In this document: in pieces, positions 34,726-48,879 of the stretch
Position numbering within the stretch: the first letter of the stretch is position 1
How the letters are laid out: each line of letters opens with the position of its first letter
NCBI RefSeq assembly: GCF_036711975.1
Contig: NC_091970.1
Coordinates: forward strand, 4,843,501 to 4,907,500
Reading direction: 5' to 3'
DNA length: 64,000 nucleotides
Source of the DNA: Onthophagus taurus
Taxonomy: Eukaryota > Arthropoda > Insecta > Coleoptera > Scarabaeidae
Notes under the pieces: model-generated
Seen by the model: the letters and a program-made list of their open reading frames with translations, nothing else
Database searches by the model: none
What the model was told of the DNA's origin: nothing
Translations under genes and position numbers: made by a program

Positions 34726-37700
34726 TTAAACTCTCTGGATTTCGAATAATTTCACGTCCGTATCGTACCAAATTGGGGGATCCATATTTCTCAAATAAAT
34801 CACCCCCCACATGTAAGTTCGGAACCAAGTCGTTGTGCCAGCGTTGGCTTGGTACTTCCGAATAAGAATTGGGTGTGGTACGGGGAGTAACCCAACTAAC
34901 GTGCCGTGTTGGAGGAACTTTAAAATTTCACTTTCATCGGTTAAACCCCTAAAAAATAAATAAATTGAGGCAAATTAAGAATATTGGGTGGTTAAAGCGT
35001 ACTTATCGATACAAATCTTTTCAACTTGCGGCACTAAGACTTGTAATAACCTCATTATCGTTTGTAAAGGTAATTTGCTTTTCCAAGAGTGGACCCAATC
35101 GGCTGTTGGGACCCATTGCCCGTTGGTGTTCTCCGTACTCGAAGAAACCCGCAATGAATTTTTCTAAAAATTATTTATTTAAATTTAAATAGAAAAAGTT
35201 TTGATTTTTACTACTGTATTAACTGAAGTGGTAATTTTATTAACGACAACTTGAGATTCCCCTTTATTCATTTTAACCTCCATCTTCGGGGAGATTTTTT
35301 CATCTCCATTAACAACTTTCGCGTTTATGTTTAACCCGGTTACTCCATTACTTAACGTGGATAATTGTTCTAATTGTTGATAACTCGGATGAGCAGATTC
35401 GCTTTCAGTCATTTGCCCAATTCCGGGTGTATCCGGTAGCGTGGCTTTTAAGGTACCCGGCTCAGCAGGGAGAGCGGGATGAGACCCTTCCATTGCAGTT
35501 TCTAAACTAGGTTCTTCCTCAGTTACCGCGGGGCTTACTATATTTCGTTTTGAACGCCGATTTAATGATTTAGTTATCGATCCGTAATCGCAGGGCAAAT
35601 TAGCTAAGCTGTGGAACACTTGGCGTTTCCGAATGATCGTGTATACCAAATTGGAGTTGCCTAAAACCGAGATTTATAGAATATGAATTGAAATAATTAA
35701 TTTTTACCATCAAATTGGTACTGGATGATGTTATTGAAGATTTCTAAAAGGAAAAAGACCAAGTGGTGGTTTGAATGCGATGAAAATAAGAACCATGGTG
35801 TGCCGAATGCTTCTAATAGGTGTAAAAGCTTTGTACTCGCCACCATTGACAGAGTTTTTAAATATGGGGAGACTAAAATATTTCTAAATTAAGTTATAAG
35901 TGTAATAAAGTTATTATTGATGTACCATTAACTAAAATCGTTAAGAGGCAATCAAAAAGTGGTTGCAATCTTTGATGGCCTGTTGTAATAATTTTATGGA
36001 ACACGATTATTAATAAATCAGCGTGGGTTCCCGTAAAAACAGGAATATCCATGGGAATCGTTGCAGTGTAAGGTTTATTGAGACGCACACCAAAGTTTCT
36101 TTCCCCTGATAAAAGGAGCAAAATAAAAACTCCAATATGCATCAACCCTACTCTCGCTAAAAAACAAAAATCAAATTAAAATCATAAAAAATCGAAAATA
36201 ATCAAACGCTTACATTGATCGGCCCTCGAATCATTCAAATGATACAAAATCGGGACAAGAATTTCAAGAACATCGCTGCTTTTAAGCACAAAATACAAAA
36301 ATTTCTAAAATAAAATCAACATGAACTCAAACGTCAAAAGAGATTTTAAACCTAACCTTATTATAATCACACATTTTCCAAAAAAACACCAACAACTCTT
36401 GGTGGAAATGCACCTTTTTAGTTGAATTGGGTAAATAAGTTTGTACCAAAGGGTTATTCAACAACCTTGTAATCCCTTGCAAAATAAAATTGAAATCTTC
36501 ATCGCGATGAATCCTCGATAAATAATTAATAAATAAATTATCCGGAGTTGCAACCTCCGTTTCATTCTCAACGCTACCCCCGCTACTCGTATCATGATCC
36601 AAAGTAACGATTAAGATTTGTAGGCAAGCCTCTACCAACGGTTCCAAAGAATCCGAGAAGATTAAGTGGTTATAAGGTACTCCTAGTCCAACCGGGTCAT
36701 AAGCGCAAACCGTATTTAATAACGAGGTAAACATTGGGAGAGCATGTCGGTTTTCTGGCGAAGTAAAATAACTAAAATAAAAAAATTATAATTAAAAAAA
36801 ATTTTTTAAGTTATTCTATTTTGACATTGACAGATAATTTTTTTTTAGGTTATTTCATTTTGACATTGACAGCTAAAAAATGTATTAATTAGAATTATTT
36901 TAAATTTTAAAAAAGAAATAGATAATAATCGAGATAATTATTTAATTACTTTAAAAGTATTTTATAATGATAACTTACGCAATCCATTTATTGGGGCTAT
37001 GAGCTATATCAATGGGAGGTTGATACATAGTCTCACTAAAACAAGTCATTAATAATTTAAGAAGCTCCGTTCTATTCGAATCGAGATGGGGATTCCTCGT
37101 TGGAGATTGAGCAAACCCCACTCCTGCTTCCCAAATGTATTCGCAACTATCTATCGAAGATAAATCTTCCGCTTTATCAGGCCCTAACTTTCTACTTGTA
37201 ACAACCGTAAAATCTGGGCAAAAAAGTAAATCAGAGATCGCATTTAATAAGCTTTGCGCTAACGGTAACGATTCATCGTCATCCTCGTTCTGACATGGCA
37301 ACGAAGACCAAAAGAATCCTTTCCATTCGGGATCTTCAAAGATATAGGGTAAAATTCTCGTTAATAATCTAACGCAATTTAATATTGTTTGTTGTTCATG
37401 GTGAGTTCGACAGCTGTTATCAACGGCTTTAACCAATTTTTCAACGGCTTTGTAACATAGAGTTGCTAAATTCGATGGGGCCTCTTCACGTAGTGCCCGA
37501 ATTTCCGGCGCTGGAACTAACGTGAAAATATCTTGCACATTATTAACGTTTTCCGACCAAAATTGTTCCCAAAACGCATCATCAGTTGCGTCAATCGGCT
37601 ACAAAAATCGATTCGAAAGCGTTAAATTAAAACAAAACAAAGAAAAATTTTTAAATAATTATTTATCGATATAATATTAAACTTACATCGGATTTTGAGG

Positions 37701-37752
37701 TAAGTTGCACCACAGCTTTTCGAAAATTCAATTTCGTATCAACATTGCCCAT
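34726..37752 (-). CDS. HID1: HID1 (Golgi/dense-core vesicle protein)
   Basis: Nine exons: 37687-37752, 36979-37598, 36357-36771, 36214-36304, 35926-36156, 35708-35872, 35212-35660, 35003-35163 and 34726-34948. They give about 806 residues, against 788 in human HID1. The N-terminus MGNVDTKLNFRKAVVQLTSK keeps the N-myristoylation glycine. Strongly conserved blocks are EEAPSNLATLCYKAVEKLV, LLTRILPYIFEDPEWKGFFW, WKSKLPLQTIMRLLQVLVPQ and WFRTYMWGVIYLRNMDPPIW. HID1 binds medial and trans-Golgi membranes and is needed for dense-core vesicle and secretory granule formation. An acidic, serine-rich linker in exon 7 (AMEGSHPALPAEPG) replaces the variable region of the family. Intron 2 carries a short TTTTGACATTGACAG duplication at 36820-36875. 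Confidence 0.95.
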
Positions 37753-38050
37753 TTTTTACTTTTAATAATATGTTTATCGCAGAAATGACAACTAACACTG
37801 TTTGACGTTTCACGTCAATTTTTGATTAGCAAAAATATAGCGCCATTAGCGCCATCTAACAAGAGATTACATTAATTTGGCTTAAAATTAATAGATGGAG
37901 CTATTACCTCCTAATACATTTACTAATACATTATAATAATAATAAAATTTCCAAACAAATGTTTTTATTTTATTTAAACTAGGTACAATATAGTACAATA
38001 AGAAAGGAAAACACATTTATGATATCTAAATCATCTTCTTATCTTTTATT

Positions 38051-38931
<881 letters not shown>

Positions 38932-39460
38932 TCTGAGACGAAAAAATACTAAATTTGACGTTAATAATCGTGCTGCAGGAAAGGAGGAATTACCGGCATC
39001 TGCCGGAAAATTTTGAAGTTAAAAATATAGGTTAGTTTAAATGAACTGATTAATTTTTAATGATTTAATTTTGTAATGAAATCAAATTTTGATTTGATTT
39101 CTTTAATAATAGATCTAAATTAATGATTACTTTACTAAATTACTAAATTTGATCGGTTTATTTTATGCGCCCTATACATCACATCAATTGATTTGAAGGG
39201 TGGTAAAGAAGTAACCTGATTTTCCCACCGTGAAAAAAGATGGTTATATGGGGAATTAAAGAATAAGAGAGTGATAAAAACGATCCGGTGCAGTGACAGC
39301 TTTTTTTCTTTTACAATCCTTCGTCTTCGTATCAGGATCGTGTTCAGTATTAAAATCGTTTTTTTTTAATTAATTTTTATTAAAAAGGTGCTGTGAAAAA
39401 TAAACGTTCCGTAAACTGTGATATGAACTGATACGGTTCAACAAGCTCCAAAAAAATATT
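38932..39460. promoter_or_regulatory. divergent promoter region of NDUFAB1 and SMARCAD1
   Basis: The two start codons point away from each other across 529 bp. The sequence is AT-rich, with TTCATTTAA-like words and no coding signal. Both genes are housekeeping type. Confidence 0.5.
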
Positions 39461-42400
39461 ATGTCAACGAATCCCGGATCGTTATTAAATAATTTACGGG
39501 AATTTCGGATAAACAAAAAACCAATCATGTCGAGCAGTTTAAATCCAGGTGAGCCGTGAAATCGGGCTCTTTTTTTATTTCTAACCTATAAAAAAATCGT
39601 TAAAGGTGATCAAGTTTCATCGAAGAGTACCACAAGGAAAAGGATTATTGCATTTACCGATTCCGATTCGGACTGCGACGGGGCCCCGAATGCTAACAGA
39701 CACAAAAATAAAAAGGAAGAAAAACTTTCCCCGATTAACTCCAAATCAGGAGACGAAACCGTCATAGAAAAAGAAAGCAAGATTAAATATTTGATCAGCA
39801 TGTTCGAGAATGTTCAAGCCTATGTAAATTACAAATCAAAAAAAAATTTGTATTAATTAATTTTTTGTAGGAAGTTTATGATATATTATCAAGCGTTAAT
39901 TTCATCCTTCCGATCGCGATTAGAAAATTAACAGAGAAACACCAGTGTAAACGTTACGTTGATTATAACACATGGAAAAATGGGGTTACCTCGGAACATA
40001 GTTATGGCGCTAAAAGGAAAGATCAAAAAAATGGGCACCACTCTAAATCGTCGCATAAAGGGAAACGAAGAAAAGTCAACACCGACGGTGATAGCGATGA
40101 TAGCGGTAGATCAACTTCGTATAAATACCATCGTGTATATGATAGCGATGAAGATTCTGACGTTGAAATAACCAAAGAGGTCACTGGGGAGAAAAAGCGA
40201 GTTTTAGCATTTATGCAAACGGCCACGGCCAATGAACTACAATTAATGGCTTCATGTTCGAGAAAAAAAGTAGATGCAATTATCGCTTGTAGACCGTTTA
40301 AAGATTGGGTCGATTTGGTGAATAAAAAAATTTGATTTGATTTAATTTAATTATTTTAAAATTATTTTTAGGTTCAAAAACTTCAACAGAACAAAAATTT
40401 AAGCACCGATTTATTAAACGCGGCCGAAAGGGTGCTCGTAACCCGTGCTAACATGAAACAATTAATGAATAAATGCACGGCTTTATCACAACAGTTAGAG
40501 AAAGCTGTTAAAAATGATGTAGGGGTTAAAAAACAACCGGCAATTATGTCACTTAGGTTAATTAATTAATTAATTAGTTTTAATTTAATTTAAAAATTAA
40601 TTTTTAGTTTACAATTAACAAGTTATCAATTAGTTGGGCTTAGTTGGTTGTCGATTTTGCACGCTCAAGGTGTTAACGGGATCTTAGCTGATGAGATGGG
40701 TTTGGGGAAAACGGTTCAAGTTATTTCGTTTTTAGCGTATTTAAAGGAGCGAAAAATCGCGCAGAATATGCATTTAGTTGTTGTCCCATCCTCAACTTTA
40801 GAAAATTGGCAAAACGAATTTGAGAAGTGGTGCCCTGCCCTAAACGTTCTTTTATATTACGGGAGCATAGAGGAGAGAAGAAACATCCGTATAATGATCG
40901 CTGAGGGGAAATATAAAGAATACGATGTGATGTTAACAACGTAAATAAATTCATTTTATTTAATTAAATTTTTAACAAAATTTTTTTTAGTTACACAATT
41001 GTGGGAAGTAATCCGGAAGAAAGAAAGATGTTTCGAGTAACCCCAATTCATTACGTTATCTTTGATGAAGCCCACATGTTAAAAAACATGAACACTCGCC
41101 GTTATGAGAGTTTGATTCGGGTAAAAGCAGCTAAAAGGATTCTATTGACGGGAACCCCGCTTCAAAATAATTTATTGGAATTAATGTCGTTATTAATATT
41201 TGTGATGCCGAATATTTTTTCGGAAAAAACCGAGGATTTAAAAAGTTTATTCCAAAAAACTGCGGTAAAATCATAATAAATTATGTATAGGCAACCAAGA
41301 ATACATCCAAGTATTTTAGGTGGCCATTTTGTTTTAAACGTCAAATTAAAAAAAAATTATTTTTAGAAAGGAAATGAGGGGGATGATGAGAATGTGCCTC
41401 AATTTGAAAAGGAGCAAGTCGAACAAGCTAAAAGAATAATGAAGCCATTCGTTTTGCGGCGATTAAAACGGGATGTTTTGAAAGATTTGCCAAAAAAGAC
41501 CGATTATATGTTGCAAGTTGCGATGGCTCCGACGCAAGAGGAGCAATATCAACAATTAGTTAAAATTTATAAAGAAGCGGGAGATTCAGTTAAATTAAAT
41601 GTTAATTAAGTCAATAAGATTATTAATTGTTTTTTTTTTTTAGGATCAAGGCAAATATAATGGTATTACGATTATGACAGAACTCAGAAAATTAAGTAAT
41701 CACCCTTTATTACTTAGATATCATTACCAGAATAAAGATCTTCCTAGTATTGCGAAAAAACTCGCTCTTGATCCTGATTATAAGGAGAATATTGAGAAGC
41801 ATGTTATCGAAGATTTAGGGTGCATGTCCGATTTTGAAATTCATACGTTAACCAAAGAATATCCCGTAAATTAATTCTTTTGAACTAATTAGTTTTAAAT
41901 TAAAATCCTTTTTTTAGTGTATTAGAAAATATGGTCTCCCGGACAATTTAATTTTAACCTCAGGAAAATTTTTATTCCTTGATAAAAAATTAAAAGAACT
42001 CAAAGACAACGGTAATCGTGTACTCATTTTTAGCCAATATGTTATCATGCTGGACGTGATGGAGGAATATTTAAAAATAAGAAATCACCGATTTTTGAGG
42101 TTAGATGGAAGTACTCCAGTTCAAACTAGGTATTTGTTGATAAAACAATATCCCCTAGATTATTATTAATTAAATAAATTAAATATTTTAGGCAACAACT
42201 CATCGATGAATACACTTCCGACCAAGAAATTTTTGTATTTTTATTATCAACGAGGGCTGGGGGGTTAGGAATTAATTTAACTTCAGCCGATACCGTTATC
42301 ATTCACGATATCGATTTTAATCCTTATAATGATAAGCAAGCCGAGGATCGGTGCCACCGAATGGGGCAGAAAAAGCCTGTTACGGTGTATCGGTTGATTT

Positions 42401-42588
42401 CGAAAGGAACGATTGAGGAGGGCATGTGGCAGCTCACCCAAGAAAAATTAAAATTGGAGAAAGAAATCACCGGCGATGGTGATACTGAGAATACGGATGT
42501 GAAAAGTGTGGTTAATTTATTGTCTTCAGCGTTAGGTATAAATAGTAGTAAAGCGACGAATTTGGTGTCTCCAAAGAAAAAGTTATGA
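39461..42588 (+). CDS. Etl1: SMARCAD1/Etl1 SNF2-family chromatin remodeller
   Basis: Ten exons: 39461-39548, 39606-39823, 39871-40317, 40372-40556, 40608-40940, 40991-41264, 41367-41600, 41644-41865, 41918-42129 and 42192-42588. They give about 869 residues. The N-terminus is charged and has a CUE-like helix set ([20 protein letters not shown]). The SNF2 helicase follows: Q-like [12 protein letters not shown], motif I DEMGLGKT, motif [11 protein letters not shown], motif [12 protein letters not shown], then motif [16 protein letters not shown] and motif [21 protein letters not shown]1 remodels nucleosomes in heterochromatin maintenance and in DNA end resection. Human SMARCAD1 has 1026 residues, and the difference lies in the N-terminal part. 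No key helicase motif is missing. Confidence 0.95.
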
Positions 42589-43359
42589 TCTTTTTGATTA
42601 GATAATTTACATATAGGAAAGGTTTTTTTTCCCGGATAGATTTTTCATTGTAGAAAGAAACTCTTAATATAAGTTAATACATTTTCTTACTTATTATTAA
42701 TGTGTCATTTTTTAACCTCATTTATAAAAGTCGCGGCGCCATCTTTTGACATTTAATGTTTTGAAGTTATGTAAAGTACTCTTATTCAAAGTAAGTATTT
42801 ATTATTCAAATTAAAATATTTAATAAAGATATTTATTTTATTATTTTTGGTACTTTATTTAGGTGATTATTTCTTTATTAACATAAATTATAAACATTAA
42901 TAGAAAATCAATTAAGTCACAGCGCCATCTGTTAACAGTTATTTCTTATTAATATCATAACCTCACAAAACATTCTAAATAACTATTTTTAATTCGTATT
43001 TCGTTAAAAAATAACAGGACTTAAAAAAATGGAAATCTATCGTTTTTTAATATAATACGTTATTTTAGTTGAAGGACGTTTAAAAAAAATTAATCATCAC
43101 TTTTTGAGGTTAGGTGGATTAAACAAGGTATTTATTATTATATTAACAAAAACATCCTCATACATTTTTTTCTACTTTATTTAGTTGATTATTTTTTATG
43201 TAACATAATAAATAATAATAAATTCAATAAAAATTTAATATAAATATATGAAAGAGAATTTTAAAAACTACACGAACATGATTTTGTTCTTCGGTAACAC
43301 AGATCTACGTCATCTAAATAAAACGATACAAACGTTTCATTATTATTATTATTACTAAT
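42589..43359. other. tail-to-tail intergenic of SMARCAD1 and septin, about 0.77 kb
   Basis: Two GCGCCATCT words (42736 and 42922) and a CATAACCTCACAAAAC (42956) are present; the latter is repeated almost exactly in a septin intron at 43756. No gene. Confidence 0.6.
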
Positions 43360-44727
43360 TTAAACATCGATAATACTGTCATGTTTCTTATCTTGTGCGG
43401 AATCTTTGAGCTTCTCTTGCATCTGCCTCAGCATATCTTGCATCCTCCTTATCTAGACAATTAATTAGATTGAATTAATTAAATTAAAATAATTAAAAGA
43501 ATCACCTCGTTATCCTTTTCGATCAACAGCCGATCAGTTTCCGATATATCTGAATCATACGGAACTGAATCTCTCTTTAATTTCCCCCTTTCTCTAAGAG
43601 CATGTTGAGAAATCTGCGATATACATTGTGCCCTAAAATTTTCGTAATGAACATCTTCCGTTACATCCTTAAGATCTTGCATATGCGTCGAGATCAACAT
43701 CGTTCTCAATTTAATAAAATCGCTATGTTTTGGGTTTTCAACTAAAATAAATTATCATAACCTCACAAAACGTTCTAAATAATTTATTAATTTTATTTAC
43801 CATCGACGACTCCCCACGGATATTGTCTCCCTCGAACTTTTCTTCCAGCAACTTCCAAAATAACGTTACTTCCAACGACAGCGAAAGGTATGCTCGCTTT
43901 TAACTCCCGATCTTGTTCTTTAAAATCTTCATCTTCATCACTCCCACACTCGGGAAATTCGTACATCTAATTAAAAATTAATTTAAAACTAAAAAACCAA
44001 TAAAACTTAGAAATTTACTTGAATATCGTTATCTTTGATGTCGTTTAAAATGTTCGATTTTAATTTAGCAACTTCGGAGCTTGTTAAAGTGTCGGCTTTT
44101 GCGATTACAACGACGAGATTCACTTTCCTATGGAGTCGTTTCATTAATTCTAGATCCATCTGTCTTAAACTGTGCCCCCACGGCGGGACGAAATAAAGAC
44201 AACAATGTACTCGGTTATCTTGAATGTTTCTACGATTTAATCCGCTCTCATCGGTGAAGTATTGCCGAAATTGTTCGTCGATGTAACTTGTGCACACTTT
44301 CCAGCTATCCTCGCAATTAACAGCGTCCCCGAAACCAGGTGTATCAATCACGGTTAACCTAAATATTTAATTTAAATTAAATTTTGAATTAAATTTGTTT
44401 TTAATTAACCGTAGTTTAACTCCTCGTTCCTCGATTTCCATCGTTTTCTTCTCGATTGTTGTAGTTTTATGAATTCGTTCGTTAACTTCGGAGATTTTTC
44501 TGTTTTTATATAAATCCCCAAGAAATAAACTGTTAATTAACGTTGATTTTCCCAATCCGGATTCTCCAACGACCATCAATGTGAAATCAAATCCTCGTTT
44601 AACTGATTTCCGATGAACTTGGTCTGGTAATGTTGCAAAACCGATGTAATCTCTATCTCTTTTATCTAAAAAATATAAAAGAATTCAAATTAAAGTGAAA
44701 ATAAATAAATAAAATCTTACCAGACAT
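43360..44727 (-). CDS. septin, SEPT2 subgroup (Sep1/Sep4-like)
   Basis: Six exons (44721-44727, 44410-44665, 44019-44358, 43801-43966, 43506-43741, 43360-43452) give about 365 residues. It starts [19 protein letters not shown], the usual SEPT2-group start, with the polybasic HRKSVKRG next. The GTPase has G1 [10 protein letters not shown]3 DTPGFGD and G4 AKAD. The septin unique element is seen around [10 protein letters not shown], and the short C-terminal helix ([15 protein letters not shown]) would form a coiled coil. Septins form hetero-oligomeric filaments at the cortex and cleavage furrow. The first coding exon has only 7 nt. Several switch-region residues differ from the commonest SEPT2-group form, so this may be a diverged paralogue. 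Confidence 0.92.
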
Positions 44728-45569
44728 GATTAAAATAACGTTTTTTAACGGTTTTTTTTCTAAATATATACTTTCCGATAAGATATGGTTCGTTTTTAAA
44801 CACCTTTCGAGTAATGTAGGGTGTACCGTGTGTGTTTTTGTTCGACTGCACACCGCGTTTCACCGCGCTGCGCAAATCAATAATTTCAACCCTCCTTGTT
44901 TAGTCGTTGGGGGCACGTGCGAGCTCTGGCTTTAATCGTGGGGTGTACTCGACGATTTCATTCGTTAAACTGAAGTCTTTCATTTCGATTTGATTCAACA
45001 CTGATTAGAAAATTGCTGAAGTCTTCAAATGAAAAGATTATGTTGTTTGGTCGAATTGTTATTGTTGAAAAAAATAAGTTTTTTTTTGTTTAATATTAAA
45101 ACTATACAATGGATTAATTTATTTTAATTCACTATTCACACAATATAACAGAAAAATAAGTCTAATTTATAATTTTTTTCAAAATTTTGACTTTTGAAAT
45201 TACTCAAGTTGTGGTATCAATGTAAACCGCTAGATGCCACTATATTACAGCCTTAAAAAGAAATCGTAATAATATAGTATGAAAATATAATGAAATCATA
45301 TTAAATAAACTTAATTAAAATATAAAAAATTGCGATAGTGCGCCATCTATTAACGTAATCTCAGAACTATATAACAACAATTTGATTGAATGAATCAAAA
45401 CTATTAATAAATTAAATAATTTTCTTTAATAATATAAAAAAAATCCTGAAAAATATTATTATCACATTAATTTTAAATCAAAATATGATATGAAAAATAA
45501 ACGAAGTTATTCTGAACTCACAATTACAGCGCCCTCTTTTGACATTTAATTCTATCACTAAGTAATATA
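44728..45569. other. region upstream of the septin gene, 0.84 kb
   Basis: A less AT-rich patch at 44815-44950 is probably the septin promoter and 5' untranslated exon. GCGCCATCT (45340) and the related GCGCCCTCT (45531) follow. No gene. Confidence 0.5.
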
Positions 45570-45578
45570 ACATCACAT

Positions 45579-46162
45579 CAAGGTCTATAGAACATAAGGT
45601 TACCCAATACCGATTCTCCTCCTCTGAGAGGCAAGGTGGGTCAGTGACGTAGCTGGTTCTATGAACAACACAACACCCTTGTTTATAGATATATCTATAA
45701 ACAAGGACAACACGATGCGAGGTTTAAATATTTTATATAGACTGTACCACAGTATAGGCACGTATCAATCTTTTATTCTGACTGTATCGAACCAGTGACG
45801 TCAATTTGCGGGGTAATAATCGATACTACAGAGGCATAGGGAATGAGGCAAGGTCTATAGAACATAAGGTTACCCAATACCGATTCTCCTCCTCTGAGAG
45901 GCAAGGTGGGTCAGTGACGTAGCTGGTTCTATGAACAACACAACACCACCTATACTGTGGTACAGTCTATATAAAATATTTAAACCTCGCATCGTGTTGT
46001 CACGTATAGGCACATGTATAGGCTATCTTTTATTCTGACTGTATCGAACCAGTGACGTCAATTTGCGGGGTAATAATCGATACTACAGAGGCATAGGGAA
46101 TGAGGTAACCTTATGTTCTATAAACCTTGGGAATGAGGTAACCTTATGTTCTATAAACCTTG
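45579..46162. mobile_element. rearranged dimeric MITE with terminal inverted repeats and a 9-bp target duplication
   Basis: The element begins CAAGGTCTATAGAACATAAG and ends with the inverted form, 25-26 bp long with one mismatch. ACATCACAT flanks it on both sides (45570-45578 and 46163-46171). Inside are two head-to-tail copies, 45579-45848 and 45849-46129, plus a third 33-bp end repeat, 46130-46162. A 52-bp internal segment is in forward orientation in the first copy (45707-45758) and exactly inverted in the second (45949-46000). The first copy also has a 30-bp palindrome (45677-45706). It encodes no protein. The 9-bp duplication would suit a Mutator-like transposase, and a hAT origin is also possible. 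Confidence 0.85.
45677..45706. repeat. perfect 30-bp palindrome inside the MITE
   Basis: CCTTGTTTATAGATA followed by its exact reverse complement. It is present only in the first copy of the dimer and nearly matches the hairpin at 8506-8547. Confidence 0.9.
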
Positions 46163-46171
46163 ACATCACAT

Positions 46172-46800
46172 AACATATTCTAAGTTTACAAAGTATTATA
46201 ATAACGAAAATATTAAACGAAACTTTGTTTCTTTCTGTCGTATTAACAAAAAATTATTATTAAAATTAGTAATTCTTCTCCTAAATTGTTTATGAAAAAG
46301 GATTTTTATTGAGGTTATGTTTGACATCTAAACTTCGACATTTTTAACATAACCTCATAAACGAAACGATATAAATTATATTATAATTTAATTATTAATT
46401 AATCATTAAATTATTGTATTTAATTAATAGTAATTTCTGTTGGTATAATCTTATTTAAAAAGAACTTTTCTATATCAATAAGTAGTTCAACAATAAGATA
46501 AATTTTGTTAAATGGGGTGAAGTTAAGAATAGTGTAAAAATCGCGTAAGTTTATAAATTAATTTATTTAATAATTAAATAGAAAAATTCAATTTTTAGGT
46601 TGGTATCATTGATAAAAACATGAAACGGCAAACTTCACTTATATAACCACAATGTCAAATATTATCTTACTGTTTATTATCGTCGCTGTAAAAGAAATTC
46701 AACAAATCATTTCTAAATCGTATTCCGTACGAGGCGGTCATAAAAGAAGCCTTTAATAATTCGTGCGCACAAAGAAATCTGCATTAAGATTAACACAATT
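46172..46800. other. intergenic and 5' region of SPSB3, 0.63 kb
   Basis: Two CATAACCTC/GAGGTTATG words (46311 and 46348). A TTTTTAGGTTGG acceptor near 46600 suggests a 5' untranslated intron before the SPSB3 start. Nothing else is visible. Confidence 0.45.
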
Positions 46801-48353
46801 ATGGATTTGTTGATTGTGGGAAACGCTTTCGAACACGGCAACACATTCTGGCCAGATTGGGAGTCTTTTTGCGCTTTTTACCCGGACGATTTGCGAAACG
46901 GAAAATTACCATGCACTTGCGGCGAAACAAATCAAACTTACAATTGGAATTGGGAACCTCAGCGGACGGGGACGCACGTTTTATCGAATGGCAATCGAGA
47001 GGTTGTGTTCCATCCCGTTTATAGCCCGGGTACGGCGGCTGTTCGCGGGAATAAAATCTTGGAGAAGAATATGCATCATTATTGGGAAATTAAAATATTA
47101 ACGAAACTTTACGGAACTGATGTGGTAATTATATTGATCTATATCTATTTTGAAAATAATATCGTAATTGTGTCAATGCAACTAATTAAGGAAGTAAATA
47201 AATATTTTTGTTTCATTAGATTGAGTAAATATTACTTGTTAACGCGAAATAAAAAAACAAGGATTCTAACATCAACATAAACAAGAATCGGTTTGTTTTC
47301 GAGCATGCAAGGAGATAATAAATTTATTCTAAGCAAAATTTACTATGTGCTAAGTGTAAATAAAATGTAAATAGATATTCTTTTAAGAGGAAATATCTCC
47401 GCATGTGCTAAAGTCATGGATAAACAATGTCTGAGTTGTTAAAATCAAAGGTTATCAAAAAAAAACATTTAAAAATGGAATGTTATTTATGTCTCGGAAA
47501 TTTATTTGATTCAAAATAAATTAATTTTATTTTTTAGATGATTGGTGTTGGAACTCCCGACGTATCATTAGAAGAGCGCCAATACAAATTCTGCAGCATG
47601 TTAGGGTGTGAAGATCAATCTTGGGGTTACTCCTACCGTGGTTCGTTACAACATAACAAATTAACCCGGGAATACGGCCCCCCATTCGGAATCGGCACAA
47701 TAATCGGGATCCATTTAGACATGTATTCCGGCACATTAGAATATTACATGAATCGAAAACCTTTAGGAATCGCCTTTCGCGGTCTCAAAAACAAAGATTT
47801 ATACCCGATGGTGTGCTCAACAGCCGCTCAATCATCCATCCGTTTAATCTCGGCATTCTCATTCCCTGATTCCCTTGAAATGACCTGTTTAAAAGTAATC
47901 AGCAGTAGGGCGACGTTAAAAAAACAATTTAATTCAATTCCTGGGTTAACCCGATTAATAAAACCCGAATATTTTTGGTGTTTACCCGGAAAAGATGAAC
48001 GAAACCTTGATATTGAATTATCCGTTGAAGACGAAGCTATTTTACCGTTAAAAACCGTCGTTGAGATTGAAACGAGACAAAGGAAACGATTAAGAACGAA
48101 TAAGTGGGGGATGGAATACTCGGGTATTGACCAAGAATACTTTACACATCGAGATTTCTTCCGGAAGGTGACTCATGGGGTGATTAAATCGTTAAAAAAG
48201 AAACCATATTATAGCCCGAGTTGTCAAAAATGCTCGTTAAGGCCGGATTTGAATGTTAACGAGAAATTAATTTCGATCGGGGAGATTAAAAAGAAAATTG
48301 GGGTTGATATTAACGATGTTGATATTTATGGTGATATTGATGATACGTTATGA
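46801..48353 (+). CDS. SPSB3: SPRY domain-containing SOCS box protein 3
   Basis: Two exons (46801-47124 and 47538-48353) joined in phase 0 encode about 379 residues; human SPSB3 has 355. The B30.2/SPRY domain runs from about residue 45 (NWNWEPQRTGTHVLSNGNRE) through MHHYWEIKI, the VMIGVGTP junction and GTLEYYMNRKPLGIAF. The SOCS box is in the region LEMTCLKVISSRATLKKQFN and is followed by EYFWCLPG. SPSB proteins are substrate receptors of Elongin BC-Cullin E3 ligases. A lysine-rich C-terminal extension (KSLKKKPYYSPSCQKCSLRP) goes beyond the usual end. The 413-bp intron is long for this window and has open codons after the donor, which I regard as chance. Confidence 0.92.
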
Positions 48354-48879
48354 GGAATTCTTTTTAAGTGAAAATGTGATAGCTTTTTAGAAATTAATTC
48401 GAATATAATTTTTTTATTTATGGATGTATTTTTGTTGAGGTGTAAATATTTGTTAAAACGATTTTTTAGTTATTTTTTTTTAATTGTGTTGGTTACACAT
48501 ATAAACTCACATTAAATACATAATAAAACTTTATAAATTAATAATGCGGATTTGTTTAAATAAATTTAACAAGAAAAATAAGTTGGTTTAACTCCGTTAT
48601 CATACCCTGTATATAAACAACATTCACGCCTTAAAAGAAAATTTTAATCATATTTTTTTAATAATAATAGGTAAATGGGGAACGTTATTTTTTAATTACA
48701 CCACATTATTCTTACCAAATAAATCCCCCCACACTCTACATCTACGTATTCCTTTCTCTCCCAGGCGCCATTAATAGCTATTTGACATATCAAACTTTGT
48801 TACCAATTTTGAAACATGATATTTACTAGTTATGACTTGAGTGAAATGTTTTAATGTGTTTAAAAAAGGTAATTTAATT
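48354..48879. other. tail-to-tail intergenic of SPSB3 and ANKRD13, 0.53 kb
   Basis: AT-rich, with AATAAA-like signals near 48520. A GGCGCCATTAATAG variant of the recurring GCGCCAT word lies near 48765. No gene. Confidence 0.55.

Noticed and set aside
47125-47280. Open codons extending SPSB3 exon 1 past its donor
   Set aside because: The sequence turns AT-rich and hydrophobic-random right after the GTAATT donor, while the next exon resumes the SPRY domain exactly in phase.
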